64,000 nucleotides of DNA from Haloimpatiens lingqiaonensis (GTDB lineage: Bacteria > Bacillota > Clostridia > Clostridiales > Clostridiaceae). The position numbers were made by a program, and so were the translations under genes. A model generated the notes under the pieces. The model was not told the DNA's origin. It was given only the letters and a program-made list of their open reading frames with translations, and searched no databases. The stretch lies in the NCBI RefSeq assembly GCF_044502415.1, contig NZ_CP172402.1. One strand, 5' to 3'. Positions 34,959-44,403 of this stretch are shown piece after piece (the first letter of the stretch is position 1; each line of letters begins with the position of its first letter).

Positions 34959-36305
34959 TTAAAACTCTCTTTCAAAAATCTGTATTTTCTCTTTATTCTT
35001 AAAGTCCTCTACTCCGTCAATTCCTATAAGCTTTAAGACTTCATTCATACACTCGTTATTTAAGGATACCCTTACCTTTGAATTTTCAGCAGTTTCATCT
35101 ACTATTTTCTTGCCTTCTTCTGCTGGAATTAAAGCTTTAGGTCCTCCTACACAACCGCCTATACATCCCATACCTTCTATGAAGTTGGCATCTATTTCTC
35201 CTTTTACTGCTTTATCAAGTATTTCCTTGCACTCCTTAACTCCGTGAGCTTGAGCTGTCTTTACTTTTCCTTTTCTTTCTGGGAATAGAGTCTCTATGGC
35301 TTCACTTACAGCTATAGAAACTCCACCAGTTCTCGCATATAGTCTTCCTTCTCTAGATGCATATTCACTGGTGAAATCCTCTTCCATACCACTAGGATTT
35401 ATATCCAAAACCTCAAATATTCCTTTAACCTCTTCAAAGGTTAAAACAAAATCTATGGCTCCTTTTATGTCTTCATTTTTAGCTTCAGCTTTTTTAGCAA
35501 TACATGGCCCTACAAACACCACTTTACAATTTGGATTTAATTTCTTCAAAACTCTTCCCGCTGCAATCATTGGAGAAACTGAAGGTGAAACATCCTTTAC
35601 TAAATCTTTATAAACCCTTTTAAGCATTCCTACCCACATAGGACAGCAGCAAGAAGTTATCATTATATCCTTTTCACTTTTTACATGGGCATCAAACTCA
35701 ATAGCTTCTTTTAAAGTCAACATATCTGCAAAAAATGCCACTTCCACCATATCTGAAAAGCCAACCTTTTTAAAAGCAGTTCTCATTTTTTCTAAAGAAA
35801 CATCTCTTCCAAACTGACCTGCTATAGCCGGTGCCACTGCTGCTATCACTGGTACATCTGATTTAAGAATATCTACTAAAGGCATGAATTCTATTCTATC
35901 TAAATATCCACCATTTTCACAAGCTGTAACGCATCTACCGCAATCTGTGCATAAATCTTCATTTATGTATATTTTATTTTCTTCATTTAATATTGCATTA
36001 AAAGGGCATGCTTTTTGACATAGAGTTTTTCCTTCCTCATCTGCACACTCCATAGTGCACTCTCCAATTTTGTGCACTATTTTAGCTTTTCTTTCATAGC
36101 CCTTCATGGCACTTTCCAGTGAATTTATAAAATTTTCATCATCAATGTACTCTACCGTAACACCGCATAAGGATGATATTACTTTAGAAAGTTTCTTCTT
36201 TTCATTTCCGGACTCCTTTAATATATTCCCTACTTCACTTTTAAAATTACCTTCTTCTTTTGCCCATAAAATTCTTTTAAATAAATCCTTATATTTCTCT
36301 TTCAT
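34959..36305 (-). CDS. Monomeric [FeFe] hydrogenase-family protein
   Basis: 448 residues. A ferredoxin-like part shows CADEEGKTLCQKACPFNA and CTDCGRCVTACENGG, so it holds two [4Fe-4S] clusters. The H-cluster domain has variants of the three signatures: TSCCCPMW (L1), GPCIAKKAE in place of MPCxxKxxE (L2) and EGMGCIGGCVGGPK (L3). These match group B-type clostridial enzymes and not the classical CpI-type hydrogenase. It would take up or release H2 with ferredoxin; a sensory role is possible. It lacks the long N-terminal extension of CpI. Start ATG 36305. Confidence 0.85.
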   Translation of the reverse strand: MKEKYKDLFKRILWAKEEGNFKSEVGNILKESGNEKKKLSKVISSLCGVTVEYIDDENFINSLESAMKGYERKAKIVHKIGECTMECADEEGKTLCQKACPFNAILNEENKIYINEDLCTDCGRCVTACENGGYLDRIEFMPLVDILKSDVPVIAAVAPAIAGQFGRDVSLEKMRTAFKKVGFSDMVEVAFFADMLTLKEAIEFDAHVKSEKDIMITSCCCPMWVGMLKRVYKDLVKDVSPSVSPMIAAGRVLKKLNPNCKVVFVGPCIAKKAEAKNEDIKGAIDFVLTFEEVKGIFEVLDINPSGMEEDFTSEYASREGRLYARTGGVSIAVSEAIETLFPERKGKVKTAQAHGVKECKEILDKAVKGEIDANFIEGMGCIGGCVGGPKALIPAEEGKKIVDETAENSKVRVSLNNECMNEVLKLIGIDGVEDFKNKEKIQIFEREF

Positions 36306-36485
36306 AAATTATATGTAGTGAGTTTTTAGAACATCACTAGCCTATTCTCCCTTCTTTTCTTCATTTTGCAATATATTTAAAATTATTCCCTAGTACACTT
36401 ATATTATGCTAAAAAAATCAGCCCTTAAAGAAGCGTTCACTTAGGGATTGAAGAAAACTTAACTGAACAGCTTCAAGCGGAGCAA

Positions 36486-36533
36486 AAAGACCAGCCATAT
36501 TCAAGCATATGTACTTGAAATGGCTGGTCTTTG
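36486..36533 (-). terminator. Terminator of the hsd operon
   Basis: AAAGACCAGCCAT / ATGGCTGGTCTTT with an inner TTCAAG/CTTGAA stem, followed by TTTTT on the minus strand. Confidence 0.75.
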
Positions 36534-36545
36534 TCTTCCGTCATT

Positions 36546-39500
36546 TTACTGTAATTCATTTTCAGACATTTTTTCTGCTTGTTCAATAATTAATTTAACT
36601 GCATCTGCTTGTTTATCAGGTGGATACTTATATTTACGTAGAAGCCGCTTAACGGTAATGCGCATCTGAGCACGTACACTTTCACGTACATCCCAGTCAA
36701 CTTTCATGCTATTTCGTATATTAATTGTTAGTTCTTTTGCAATTTGCTTCAGCACATCATTTTCATAGAATTCTCTGGCGGATTCATTTTCAGATATAGC
36801 ATCATAAAATGCTAACTCATCATCAGATAAACCTAGTTCTTCACCTCTTTTATGAAGACTATTCAAATCTTTTGCCATTTCGATAAGCGTTTTAATAACT
36901 TCAGCAGTTTCGATTGACCGATTAGCATACTTAATAACTGATGCTTCTAGCATTTCTGAGAATTTTTTAGCTTGAACAACGTTTTTCCTAGAAATCGCCT
37001 TAATTCTACCATCAAGCAATCTTCGTAATAGTTCTAATGCTAAATTTTTTTGCGGAAGCCCTCTAACTTCCTCTAAAAATTCATCAGAAAGTATGGATAT
37101 GTCTGGTCTATTTAAGCCTACTGCTGCAAGAATATCTACTATCTCTTCTGAAATAACAGATTTTGAAACTAGTTGTTCTATTTCATATTCAACTTGATCC
37201 TTTGTTTTCTTAGGTTTACCTTTGGGTAACAATTTTATTATTCCGGCTTTGACCGCTTTAAAAAAACTTATCTCAAGGTTAATTTCTTGTGCTTTTTCTG
37301 ATGTGGCGCATAGAGCATATGCTTTTCCTATCTCAACTACAAAGTTTAGAAAGTCTTTTTTTTCTTCTTCTTTTTTCCCAAGAATGAAGTCTACACATCT
37401 AACTATACAATCTATTCTTTGAGATGCTGTACCATCTAAGTAACAGCTATAATCGAATCCGTGTAACAAACCTTTTATTTGCTCATATTTTTCCATCATT
37501 AAATCTACTGCAACCTGAGGATCAATACCAGTTGTTTTTCTATCAGAAGGGGTATATTGTGCAAGGGCACTTCGAAGATTATCAGCTATACCGATGTAAT
37601 CTACAACTAATCCACCAGGTTTATCTTTAAACACACGATTGACTCGCGCTATAGCTTGCATTAGGTTATGCCCACTCATAGGTTTATCAATATACATAGT
37701 ATGCAAACACGGAACATCGAAACCTGTTAGCCACATATCACAAACAATCACTACCTTTAACTCATCATGCGGATCTTTCATCCTTTTTGCAAGAATTTTT
37801 TTCTGAGCAGAAGTAGTTGAGTGTATCTGAAATTCTGGTGGATCTGACGCAGCTGATGTCATAATAACTTTAATTGTTCCTTTATCCACTTCAGAATTAT
37901 GCCATTCTGGACGATATTTAATAATTTTTGAGTATAGTTTAACAGCAATGTTTCTAGACATTGTTACAAACATAGCTTTGCCACTAAGTGCACTCTGTCT
38001 CAAATCATAATGGTGTAAAAAATCCTTTGCAATAACATCAAGACGAGTATCGGTTCCTACAAGAGCTTCTAGTCTAGCCCACTTTCTTTGTTGATTGATT
38101 ACATATGTTTCTTCTTGTTCTTTTACAATTTCCGCATATTCAATATCTATTTTAGGCTTGAACTCCTGAGGAATATCAAGCTTTGCAATTCGGCTTTCAT
38201 AATATATAGGAACGGTTGTTCTATCTTTGACTGCCTGCGTTAAATCATAAATATCAATATAATCTCCAAATAATGCAGGTGTGTTTTTGTCACTCAATTC
38301 TACTGGAGTACCAGTAAAACCTATAAAAGAGGCATTTGGTAAAGCATCGCGCATATATTTAGCAAATCCAAAAGATACCTTGCCATCCTTCTCTTTAGCT
38401 TCTAGTCCATATTGGCTACGATGTGCTTCATCTGCAATTACTATTACGTTACGACGATTTGTTAGTGCTTCATTACTTTGATCACTTTCATCAGGTAGAA
38501 ATTTCTGGATAGTAGTAAATATAACTCCACCAGATTCAACACTTAATAAATCTCTTAATTGTTTCCGGTTTTCTGCTTGCTTTGGAATTTGACGTAAGTA
38601 GTAAGCACTTTTGGCAAATGTTCCGTAAAGCTGATCATCTAGATCGTTTCTATCTGTAATAATAACTATCGTAGGATTGTTTAGCTCAAGAACTAATTGT
38701 CGGGCATACATTAGCATGGAAAAGCTTTTTCCACTTCCTTGTGTATGCCAAATAACACCTACTTTTCTATCTCCATTTTCTGCAGCAGCAATATGTGTTT
38801 TATATAATGCTTTTTTTACTGCAAAATACTGGTGATAACCAGCAAGTATCTTAAAAGATTTATCCTCTTCATGAACAAAAAACGTATAATTTGATATTAT
38901 GTCCAAAATACGTTTTTTGTCCATCATTCCTTGTAGCATTACTTTCAATTGAGGCGAAGATTCCGGTGCTTCACCGTTTCCATCAACAGTTCGCCAAAAC
39001 ATAAAACGATCAAAATCTGAAGAAATTGTTCCTACCTTTGCGTTTATTCCATCGCTTGTAACTAAGAAGGCATTGTAATTGAAAACAGTAGGGATATCTT
39101 TTTTATATGTTTGTAATTGATTGAAGCCTTCAACAATACCAATATCTTCATTGGACGCATTCTTCAATTCAATGATTGCAAGCGGTATACCGTTTATAAA
39201 GACAACAACATCGGGACGACGTTCTTTACCATTCTCGATAATTGTATACTGGTTTACAGCTAAAAATTCATTATTATTAATGTCTGTTAAATCGAAAACA
39301 TAGGCTTTTTCAGTTTTTACATTTCCGTCTTTTGTTCGTATTTCTACATCAATCCCGTCAGTTATCATTTTAAAAAAAGCGACATTGTTCTGTGTGATAG
39401 ACATACTTTGATGGCGCGTTATTTTTTTTACCAAATCATCAATTACCTTATCAGAGTACTGTCGGTTAACTCTCTTGAGGGCACTGTGCAGACGATCATA

Positions 39501-39650
39501 CAAGACAACATCTCCAAAACTCTCCCGTTCTGCAAAACTGCCGCCAGGTGAGATATCTGGGCCATAAATTGTTTGGTAGCCTAAATCTTGAAACCACTCC
39601 ATTACTGCTTGCTCAAGATGGTATTCAATAAAATTTGACATATCACTCAC
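36546..39650 (-). CDS. hsdR: Type I restriction enzyme, R subunit
   Basis: 1034 residues. The nuclease region near the N-terminus shows PDVVVFINGIPLAIIELKNASNE (the PD-ExK-like motif). The SF2 translocase motor shows VIWHTQGSGKSFSML (Walker A) and VIADEAHRSQYG (DEAH), then GFTGTP and QAIARVNRVFKDKPGGLVVDYIG (motif VI). HsdR pumps and cuts unmethylated foreign DNA as part of an R2M2S complex. The start ATG 39650 overlaps the FRG gene by 8 bases, so it is last in the hsdM-hsdS-frg-hsdR operon. Confidence 0.95.
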   Translation of the reverse strand: MSDMSNFIEYHLEQAVMEWFQDLGYQTIYGPDISPGGSFAERESFGDVVLYDRLHSALKRVNRQYSDKVIDDLVKKITRHQSMSITQNNVAFFKMITDGIDVEIRTKDGNVKTEKAYVFDLTDINNNEFLAVNQYTIIENGKERRPDVVVFINGIPLAIIELKNASNEDIGIVEGFNQLQTYKKDIPTVFNYNAFLVTSDGINAKVGTISSDFDRFMFWRTVDGNGEAPESSPQLKVMLQGMMDKKRILDIISNYTFFVHEEDKSFKILAGYHQYFAVKKALYKTHIAAAENGDRKVGVIWHTQGSGKSFSMLMYARQLVLELNNPTIVIITDRNDLDDQLYGTFAKSAYYLRQIPKQAENRKQLRDLLSVESGGVIFTTIQKFLPDESDQSNEALTNRRNVIVIADEAHRSQYGLEAKEKDGKVSFGFAKYMRDALPNASFIGFTGTPVELSDKNTPALFGDYIDIYDLTQAVKDRTTVPIYYESRIAKLDIPQEFKPKIDIEYAEIVKEQEETYVINQQRKWARLEALVGTDTRLDVIAKDFLHHYDLRQSALSGKAMFVTMSRNIAVKLYSKIIKYRPEWHNSEVDKGTIKVIMTSAASDPPEFQIHSTTSAQKKILAKRMKDPHDELKVVIVCDMWLTGFDVPCLHTMYIDKPMSGHNLMQAIARVNRVFKDKPGGLVVDYIGIADNLRSALAQYTPSDRKTTGIDPQVAVDLMMEKYEQIKGLLHGFDYSCYLDGTASQRIDCIVRCVDFILGKKEEEKKDFLNFVVEIGKAYALCATSEKAQEINLEISFFKAVKAGIIKLLPKGKPKKTKDQVEYEIEQLVSKSVISEEIVDILAAVGLNRPDISILSDEFLEEVRGLPQKNLALELLRRLLDGRIKAISRKNVVQAKKFSEMLEASVIKYANRSIETAEVIKTLIEMAKDLNSLHKRGEELGLSDDELAFYDAISENESAREFYENDVLKQIAKELTINIRNSMKVDWDVRESVRAQMRITVKRLLRKYKYPPDKQADAVKLIIEQAEKMSENELQ

Positions 39651-40533
39651 CTACCTTTATGTGATGTTTGCTTTTTATGTATGAAGTCTGATGTTCAAGC
39701 TCTGGATACACAAAAGCTTCATTAATACCTATAATATCTAGTTCTTTAAGTATCGATTGTTTGTGCTCTTGCGGAATAACCAAAGAGCGTGGAATGCCGT
39801 CGCCAAAGTCTTTAATAAGCTGATCCTTTAAATTAAATGTATTCTTAAGGAAATAATCTGGTTTGTCAATGTCTATACCCAGTAGTAAGAAAGCTCCATT
39901 TTGCCTTTTAATTCGTTCGTTATTTTTGGGGGCAACAACAGGAATATACTTTGTTCTAAATATGTTCTCGAGTTTTTCATTTTTTTCTTTATAATCTAAA
40001 GCATTATTTATTAAACCTTTTTGAACAAAATAGTCAACAAAAGCTTCAATGCTTTTCCCATCATATTCAGCAAGTGCAGCAAAATACTGTACTTGCTTTT
40101 CTGTTGGACGCTGTAATGATTCTATGAGAATAAGTATTTCACCATCTTTATCTTCACAAGTTTTGTCAGAGCAGGCAAAATATAAAGCTATAAGAGGATT
40201 TGTTGTAACATCAATTAACCTTGTTGGAAGCCCATAATGCTGCATTTTCACGAGCTGCTCAAAATCAGTCATGTGATTACCAAACTCATATGGTTCTTGC
40301 AAAATCAAGTCATTAATTAAAGCTGTTTCTTTACTAATCATGTTGTTGCGGAAAATACTAGCATCCATTGGAAAGTCAATATTTGCTTGCCCTCTAAATA
40401 GCAAAGTGCCTGTTGTGTTGTTTTCAATAATTGTGCTATTGTATCTTGAAATCTTGTCGAATAAGTGTCCAACACTAAAAACTGTAGCTTCCTCTTCGAA
40501 TGCTTCTTGTACATATTCTTCATAATCAGTCAT
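39643..40533 (-). CDS. FRG-domain protein embedded in the hsd operon
   Basis: 296 residues. The FRG domain is named for the triad seen here as Phe46-Arg47-Gly48 in GTLLFRGQAN. Its second signature, MQHYGLPTRLIDVTTNPLIALYFAC, is also complete. FRG proteins often occur in bacterial defence or toxin settings, but the biochemical activity is unproven. It overlaps hsdS by one base and hsdR by eight, so it is translated with the restriction subunits. A guess is that it adds an abortive or guard function; a modification enzyme is the alternative. No membrane segment. Confidence 0.85.
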   Translation of the reverse strand: MTDYEEYVQEAFEEEATVFSVGHLFDKISRYNSTIIENNTTGTLLFRGQANIDFPMDASIFRNNMISKETALINDLILQEPYEFGNHMTDFEQLVKMQHYGLPTRLIDVTTNPLIALYFACSDKTCEDKDGEILILIESLQRPTEKQVQYFAALAEYDGKSIEAFVDYFVQKGLINNALDYKEKNEKLENIFRTKYIPVVAPKNNERIKRQNGAFLLLGIDIDKPDYFLKNTFNLKDQLIKDFGDGIPRSLVIPQEHKQSILKELDIIGINEAFVYPELEHQTSYIKSKHHIKVGE

Positions 40534-41759
40534 TATGCCTCACCTACTTCCACTGGTAATTCTCCGCTTATAAGCTTTGGTAAAAGAGTATCTCTTATTT
40601 CAGCCAAAACAGCATTTTCTTCTTTTAGTTTTGCTATTTTCTGCTCTATAGGTTTTGCTATTTCTTCAAATCTCAACTGAAGATCCATTGGGGGTACGAT
40701 TATATCAAAGAATTTAAAGGCTTCAAACGGAAAGTTCTGGCGTGTTGTACCTATTGCATGGTGTTTGATGTTTTCCAAAAACATAGGCTGCTTCATATAA
40801 TAATAGAAAAATGTCGGCGTAATGGTTTCTTTCATTTCAAACACAACATAAATAGGACTAACTAAACCAGCATCAAAATCAGTAAGCATTGCAATAGAGC
40901 CGATATTTGCTCTAGCTGGGTTATATGCTACTTGATTTCGTTTAACAATTTTGTAATTGGTAGTTTTTTTGCTGTATACCTGTTTGGTAAAAACATCATC
41001 AGAAAGTTTAAATTCACCTTCTTTTACAACTGAAAGCACCGGGTAATTTAAATTATCAATATTTTTTTCGCGAATTTCATTGATATTATTAAAAACATTA
41101 GAATAAACCCATCCATTAGGAATACCTTCTTTAAGTTGATCAATATCCTTTGAAAAATTAAAGTCAATAAACCAATCCTTATAAATCGCCTGTATTAATT
41201 CCTCAAGGATTCTAATGTAATATTTATTCTTTGATATCTTTTTTTGTAAAGATGTAATTTTATTAGCAATGTTCTTTTGAACCGAAAGTGGTGGTATTAT
41301 TAAGTTGATTTTATTTAATAATTTTATTGGTAGTTGCGGTTGTGCACTACCAGTTTTTATTGAATGAATCTGATTTTGAACAAATTTAGATTGTAATATA
41401 TAGTATAAATATTCATTACAATACTCGTTCTTAGTGTTTCTTAGAATAACCATTCCTGAGTTGATTCTAATATTATCATAAGGAACATTTTCATCATAAA
41501 TGGCAACATTCCCCACAGTTCCTCTCGTAGTTAGAACAATGTCTCCCCTTGTTAGCTTTCCTTTACGTAGTAACTCATCATGCTCTTGAGTAATAAAAAT
41601 AGTATTTTGAAAATCAAATCCTGAAACAGTCACATTTTTTGCATTCAAAAATAAACAATACCCCTTGTCATAAAAATCAGTCTTCTTTGGGTAATTTTTA
41701 CCACGATCTCCATCAATTATTTCTATTGAGGTATTCTCAATAGGTACAATATCAAACAT
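40533..41759 (-). CDS. hsdS: Type I restriction enzyme, specificity subunit
   Basis: 408 residues with two target-recognition domains, each followed by a long coiled-coil spacer. The first spacer is around LSVQKNIANKITSLQKKISKNKYYIRILEELIQ (about 160-200). The second, PMDLQLRFEEIAKPIEQKIAKLKEENAVLAEIRDTLLPKLISGEL, ends the protein. HsdS picks the bipartite sequence that the complex methylates or cuts. It lies 3 bases after hsdM and overlaps the FRG gene by one base. Only one hsdS is visible, and no inverted partial copy that would suggest phase variation. Confidence 0.92.
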   Translation of the reverse strand: MFDIVPIENTSIEIIDGDRGKNYPKKTDFYDKGYCLFLNAKNVTVSGFDFQNTIFITQEHDELLRKGKLTRGDIVLTTRGTVGNVAIYDENVPYDNIRINSGMVILRNTKNEYCNEYLYYILQSKFVQNQIHSIKTGSAQPQLPIKLLNKINLIIPPLSVQKNIANKITSLQKKISKNKYYIRILEELIQAIYKDWFIDFNFSKDIDQLKEGIPNGWVYSNVFNNINEIREKNIDNLNYPVLSVVKEGEFKLSDDVFTKQVYSKKTTNYKIVKRNQVAYNPARANIGSIAMLTDFDAGLVSPIYVVFEMKETITPTFFYYYMKQPMFLENIKHHAIGTTRQNFPFEAFKFFDIIVPPMDLQLRFEEIAKPIEQKIAKLKEENAVLAEIRDTLLPKLISGELPVEVGEA

Positions 41760-41762
41760 GAA

Positions 41763-43322
41763 TTATACCTCCTCTATTGCCCAACCTATGCTACTAAGTT
41801 GATTTTTTATTTCTTTATCCAACTCTAGAGACTCAGACATAACCTTAGAAAGTTGATTTATCAATCTATCCATTTTCTCTTCGAAAGACTCTCCATCTTC
41901 CTCAATTGGAGCAACACCAACATAACTAGCAGGAGTTAGATTATAATCTTTAGCCCTTATTTCTTTAAGAGTAGCAACTTTCCAAAAACCTTGCTTATCT
42001 TCATAGGTTATTTCTGCACCATCTGCTCTTATTGCTTTCTTTTCATGATTTCTGAAAGCATGATAAATTGATGTAATATCATCGATGGTTTTATCGGTTA
42101 ATTTAAGTTGTGTACGGCTATCTTCTAGTGGTTCAGTTTCCATATTGCGTGCATCAATAAAGAGTATTTCACCATGTCTGTCACGATGCCCATTTTTTAA
42201 TTTGTTTCTTGTTATAAACCAAAGGCATACAGGAATAGATGTGGTCGAAAATAATCCACCTGGTAAGGTTACAATACAATCAATTTTGTCATCTTCTATT
42301 AAGTTTTTACGAATTGTGTATTCGCTTATAGTGGACGACGAGAGAGAACCATTAGCAAGAACAAAACCAGCTGTACCGCTCGGAGCCAAGTGATATAGCA
42401 TATGTAGAATCCAAGCGTAGTTAGCGTTACCTGCAGGAGGGATTCCGTATTTCCCCCAACGTGGATCATCAATTAAACGCTCGCCTCCCCAATCGCTTAT
42501 GTTGAATGGGGGATTTGCCATGATGTAGTCTGCCTTAAGATTTTTGTGTTGATCATTGTGGAATGAGTCGGCATTCTGCTGACCTAAGTTCGCATCTATA
42601 CCACGAATAGCAAGATTCATTTTACAAAGTCTCCATGTATTATAATTGGACTCCTGTCCATAAATTGCAAGTTGACCGTCGATTCTTCCTTGCCTGTCTT
42701 TTACAAACTTTTCACTTTGAACAAACATTCCTCCAGAACCGCAACAAGGGTCATATACTCTTCCATCGTGCGGTTCAATCATATTTACGATTAGTTCAAC
42801 AACACTTCTAGGAGTATAGAATTCGCCTCCTAGTTTACCTTCAGCCCTAGCAAATTTACCTAGAAAATACTCGTAAACCGTTCCAAGAGTATCTTTGTTT
42901 GGGTCATTACCAATTTCAATATTTGCAAGTAAATCAACAAGCTCACCTAATGCCGTTTTGTCTAGAGAAGCACGAGCAAAATCTTTAGGAAGAACTCCTC
43001 TTAATGAGGGATTTTCTTTTTCAATTGTATACATTGCATTATCAATTACTTGACCAATTTCTGGTGTTTTAGCTCTTGCAACAATATTATCCCAACGAGC
43101 TTCTTGGGGCACCCAGAAAACATTCTTAGCAGTATATTCATCTTTGTCTTCAGGATCTGCATACTCATCTTGTGAAATTTCTGCATATGCTTTGACAAAA
43201 CTGTCAGAAATATATTTTAAAAATATAAGTCCTAAACAAACGTGTTTATATTCAGCAGAATCCATATTATTTCTAAGTTTATCAGCCATTATCCATAAAT
43301 CTTCTTTTCTTAACTCAGCCAT
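41763..43322 (-). CDS. hsdM: Type I restriction enzyme, methyltransferase subunit
   Basis: 519 residues. N-terminal HsdM helical domain (LWIMADKLRNNMDSAEYKHVCLGLIFLKYISDSF), then the N6-adenine methyltransferase with motif I DPCCGSGGMFVQS and motif IV NPPF. It methylates adenine using S-adenosylmethionine and protects host DNA. It is the first gene of the leftward operon, with GGAGGAG upstream. The Phd-type antitoxin gene lies 77 bases further upstream in the same direction. Confidence 0.95.
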   Translation of the reverse strand: MAELRKEDLWIMADKLRNNMDSAEYKHVCLGLIFLKYISDSFVKAYAEISQDEYADPEDKDEYTAKNVFWVPQEARWDNIVARAKTPEIGQVIDNAMYTIEKENPSLRGVLPKDFARASLDKTALGELVDLLANIEIGNDPNKDTLGTVYEYFLGKFARAEGKLGGEFYTPRSVVELIVNMIEPHDGRVYDPCCGSGGMFVQSEKFVKDRQGRIDGQLAIYGQESNYNTWRLCKMNLAIRGIDANLGQQNADSFHNDQHKNLKADYIMANPPFNISDWGGERLIDDPRWGKYGIPPAGNANYAWILHMLYHLAPSGTAGFVLANGSLSSSTISEYTIRKNLIEDDKIDCIVTLPGGLFSTTSIPVCLWFITRNKLKNGHRDRHGEILFIDARNMETEPLEDSRTQLKLTDKTIDDITSIYHAFRNHEKKAIRADGAEITYEDKQGFWKVATLKEIRAKDYNLTPASYVGVAPIEEDGESFEEKMDRLINQLSKVMSESLELDKEIKNQLSSIGWAIEEV

Positions 43323-43398
43323 TATAAAACTCCTCCATTACTAATGATGTTAAATGCTAAACATGGTTTTCATGAATTACATACCAAACTGATAGCAA

Positions 43399-43599
43399 TT
43401 ATATGTCGACACCTTCTTGCTCTTTTAACCTTATATATCTTTCATATGAAATAACAACAGCCTGCGGTTTATTCTGCTTGTTAACAATTACTATCTTGTC
43501 TTTTTCATTAACCTCTCTGAATATTCGAGATGCCTGTCCTTTTAAAAATTCAGTAATAGAATGATATTCTGGTATTGGATTTCCTTTTTCATTTACCAC
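43399..43599 (-). CDS. Phd/YefM-family antitoxin, no partner toxin seen
   Basis: 66 residues with the Phd/YefM pattern: SITEFLKGQASRIFREVNEKDKIVIVNKQNKPQAVVISYERYIRLKE. Such proteins bind DNA through the N-terminal part and neutralise a Doc or YoeB/RelE-type toxin with the C-terminal part. The start is GTG at 43599, set by GGAGG 7 bases away. No toxin gene lies on either side. It may work as an orphan regulator, or its toxin may have been lost when the island inserted. Confidence 0.8.
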   Translation of the reverse strand: MVNEKGNPIPEYHSITEFLKGQASRIFREVNEKDKIVIVNKQNKPQAVVISYERYIRLKEQEGVDI

Positions 43600-43619
43600 A
43601 TGGACACCTCCTTAAGACA

Positions 43620-44403
43620 GCCATTTTGAATAATTATATCATTAAATCATTATAATTGTAAATACCTTTGACTGGATAAAAGTAATGACTTTTGATATTA
43701 TATATTTCTTAAATTTCATTTTAAATAGATGACTCTGAATCAAACTTTTAGACAAAAAAGTCGGAAAGTCTAATTGAAAAACCCAAAACTACAGCATTCA
43801 GCCTCCTCAAACTTAATATCGCTTCCGCTCAAATTTGAGCAAAAGCATAAGCATTACAGCCGTCTTTACCTTAGAAAAAAGACAGGCTGTTTTTTTATTT
43901 TAAGGGGTTCGAATCAATAGAATTCTTCGCTTATGGATGAGGAAGAAAAAATATTTTTAGAAAATCCTCAACTAATGTGTTCTACCAAGGCTATAAGGTG
44001 AGAGGAAAAACAATCCCCATTAGCTTCCAAGTTAGAAATTTAATGAGGTATTTAGCTAAGGGGTTAATAATTTCGGCTATTAGCAGAGGAAAGCAATTCA
44101 CAGAAATATTTGTTCCGGTACTCAAACTGCAGGCTTGTGTCTTGTGGATGACGAGAGGAAATTACCTTAAATAATACTCTTTGGATTTGCCTTTCTTATG
44201 CACTACAAAAGAAAGCATAGTTTTCTCTCACTGCTCCTTGACAACTGAATATCCCGAAATGCAAGAGATACTTCAAGCAGAATATGCCATGACGATAATT
44301 CCGAGCGTATTCCTTGAAAGATAACGAGGTTGTGTCAAACAAGGCAAACCCTCTGGAACAGTAGCGTTTCGGGTCATTTTTAACAGGCAAGGAGGTGAAA
44401 TAA
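43620..44403. other. Junction region and leader of the island
   Basis: Contains the probable left edge of the mobile island, a terminator (43856-43900) and a 22-codon open frame starting ATG at 43933 (MDEEEKIFLENPQLMCSTKAIR), which looks like a remnant. The rest to 44403 has no gene I can support. Confidence 0.4.
43856..43900 (+). terminator. Terminator at the left edge of the island
   Basis: ACAGCCGTCTTT / AAAGACAGGCTGT followed by T8. Confidence 0.7.

Noticed and set aside
36546..43322. Phase-variable hsdS (inverting specificity genes)
   Set aside because: Only one hsdS and no recombinase or partial inverted hsdS copy in the locus.
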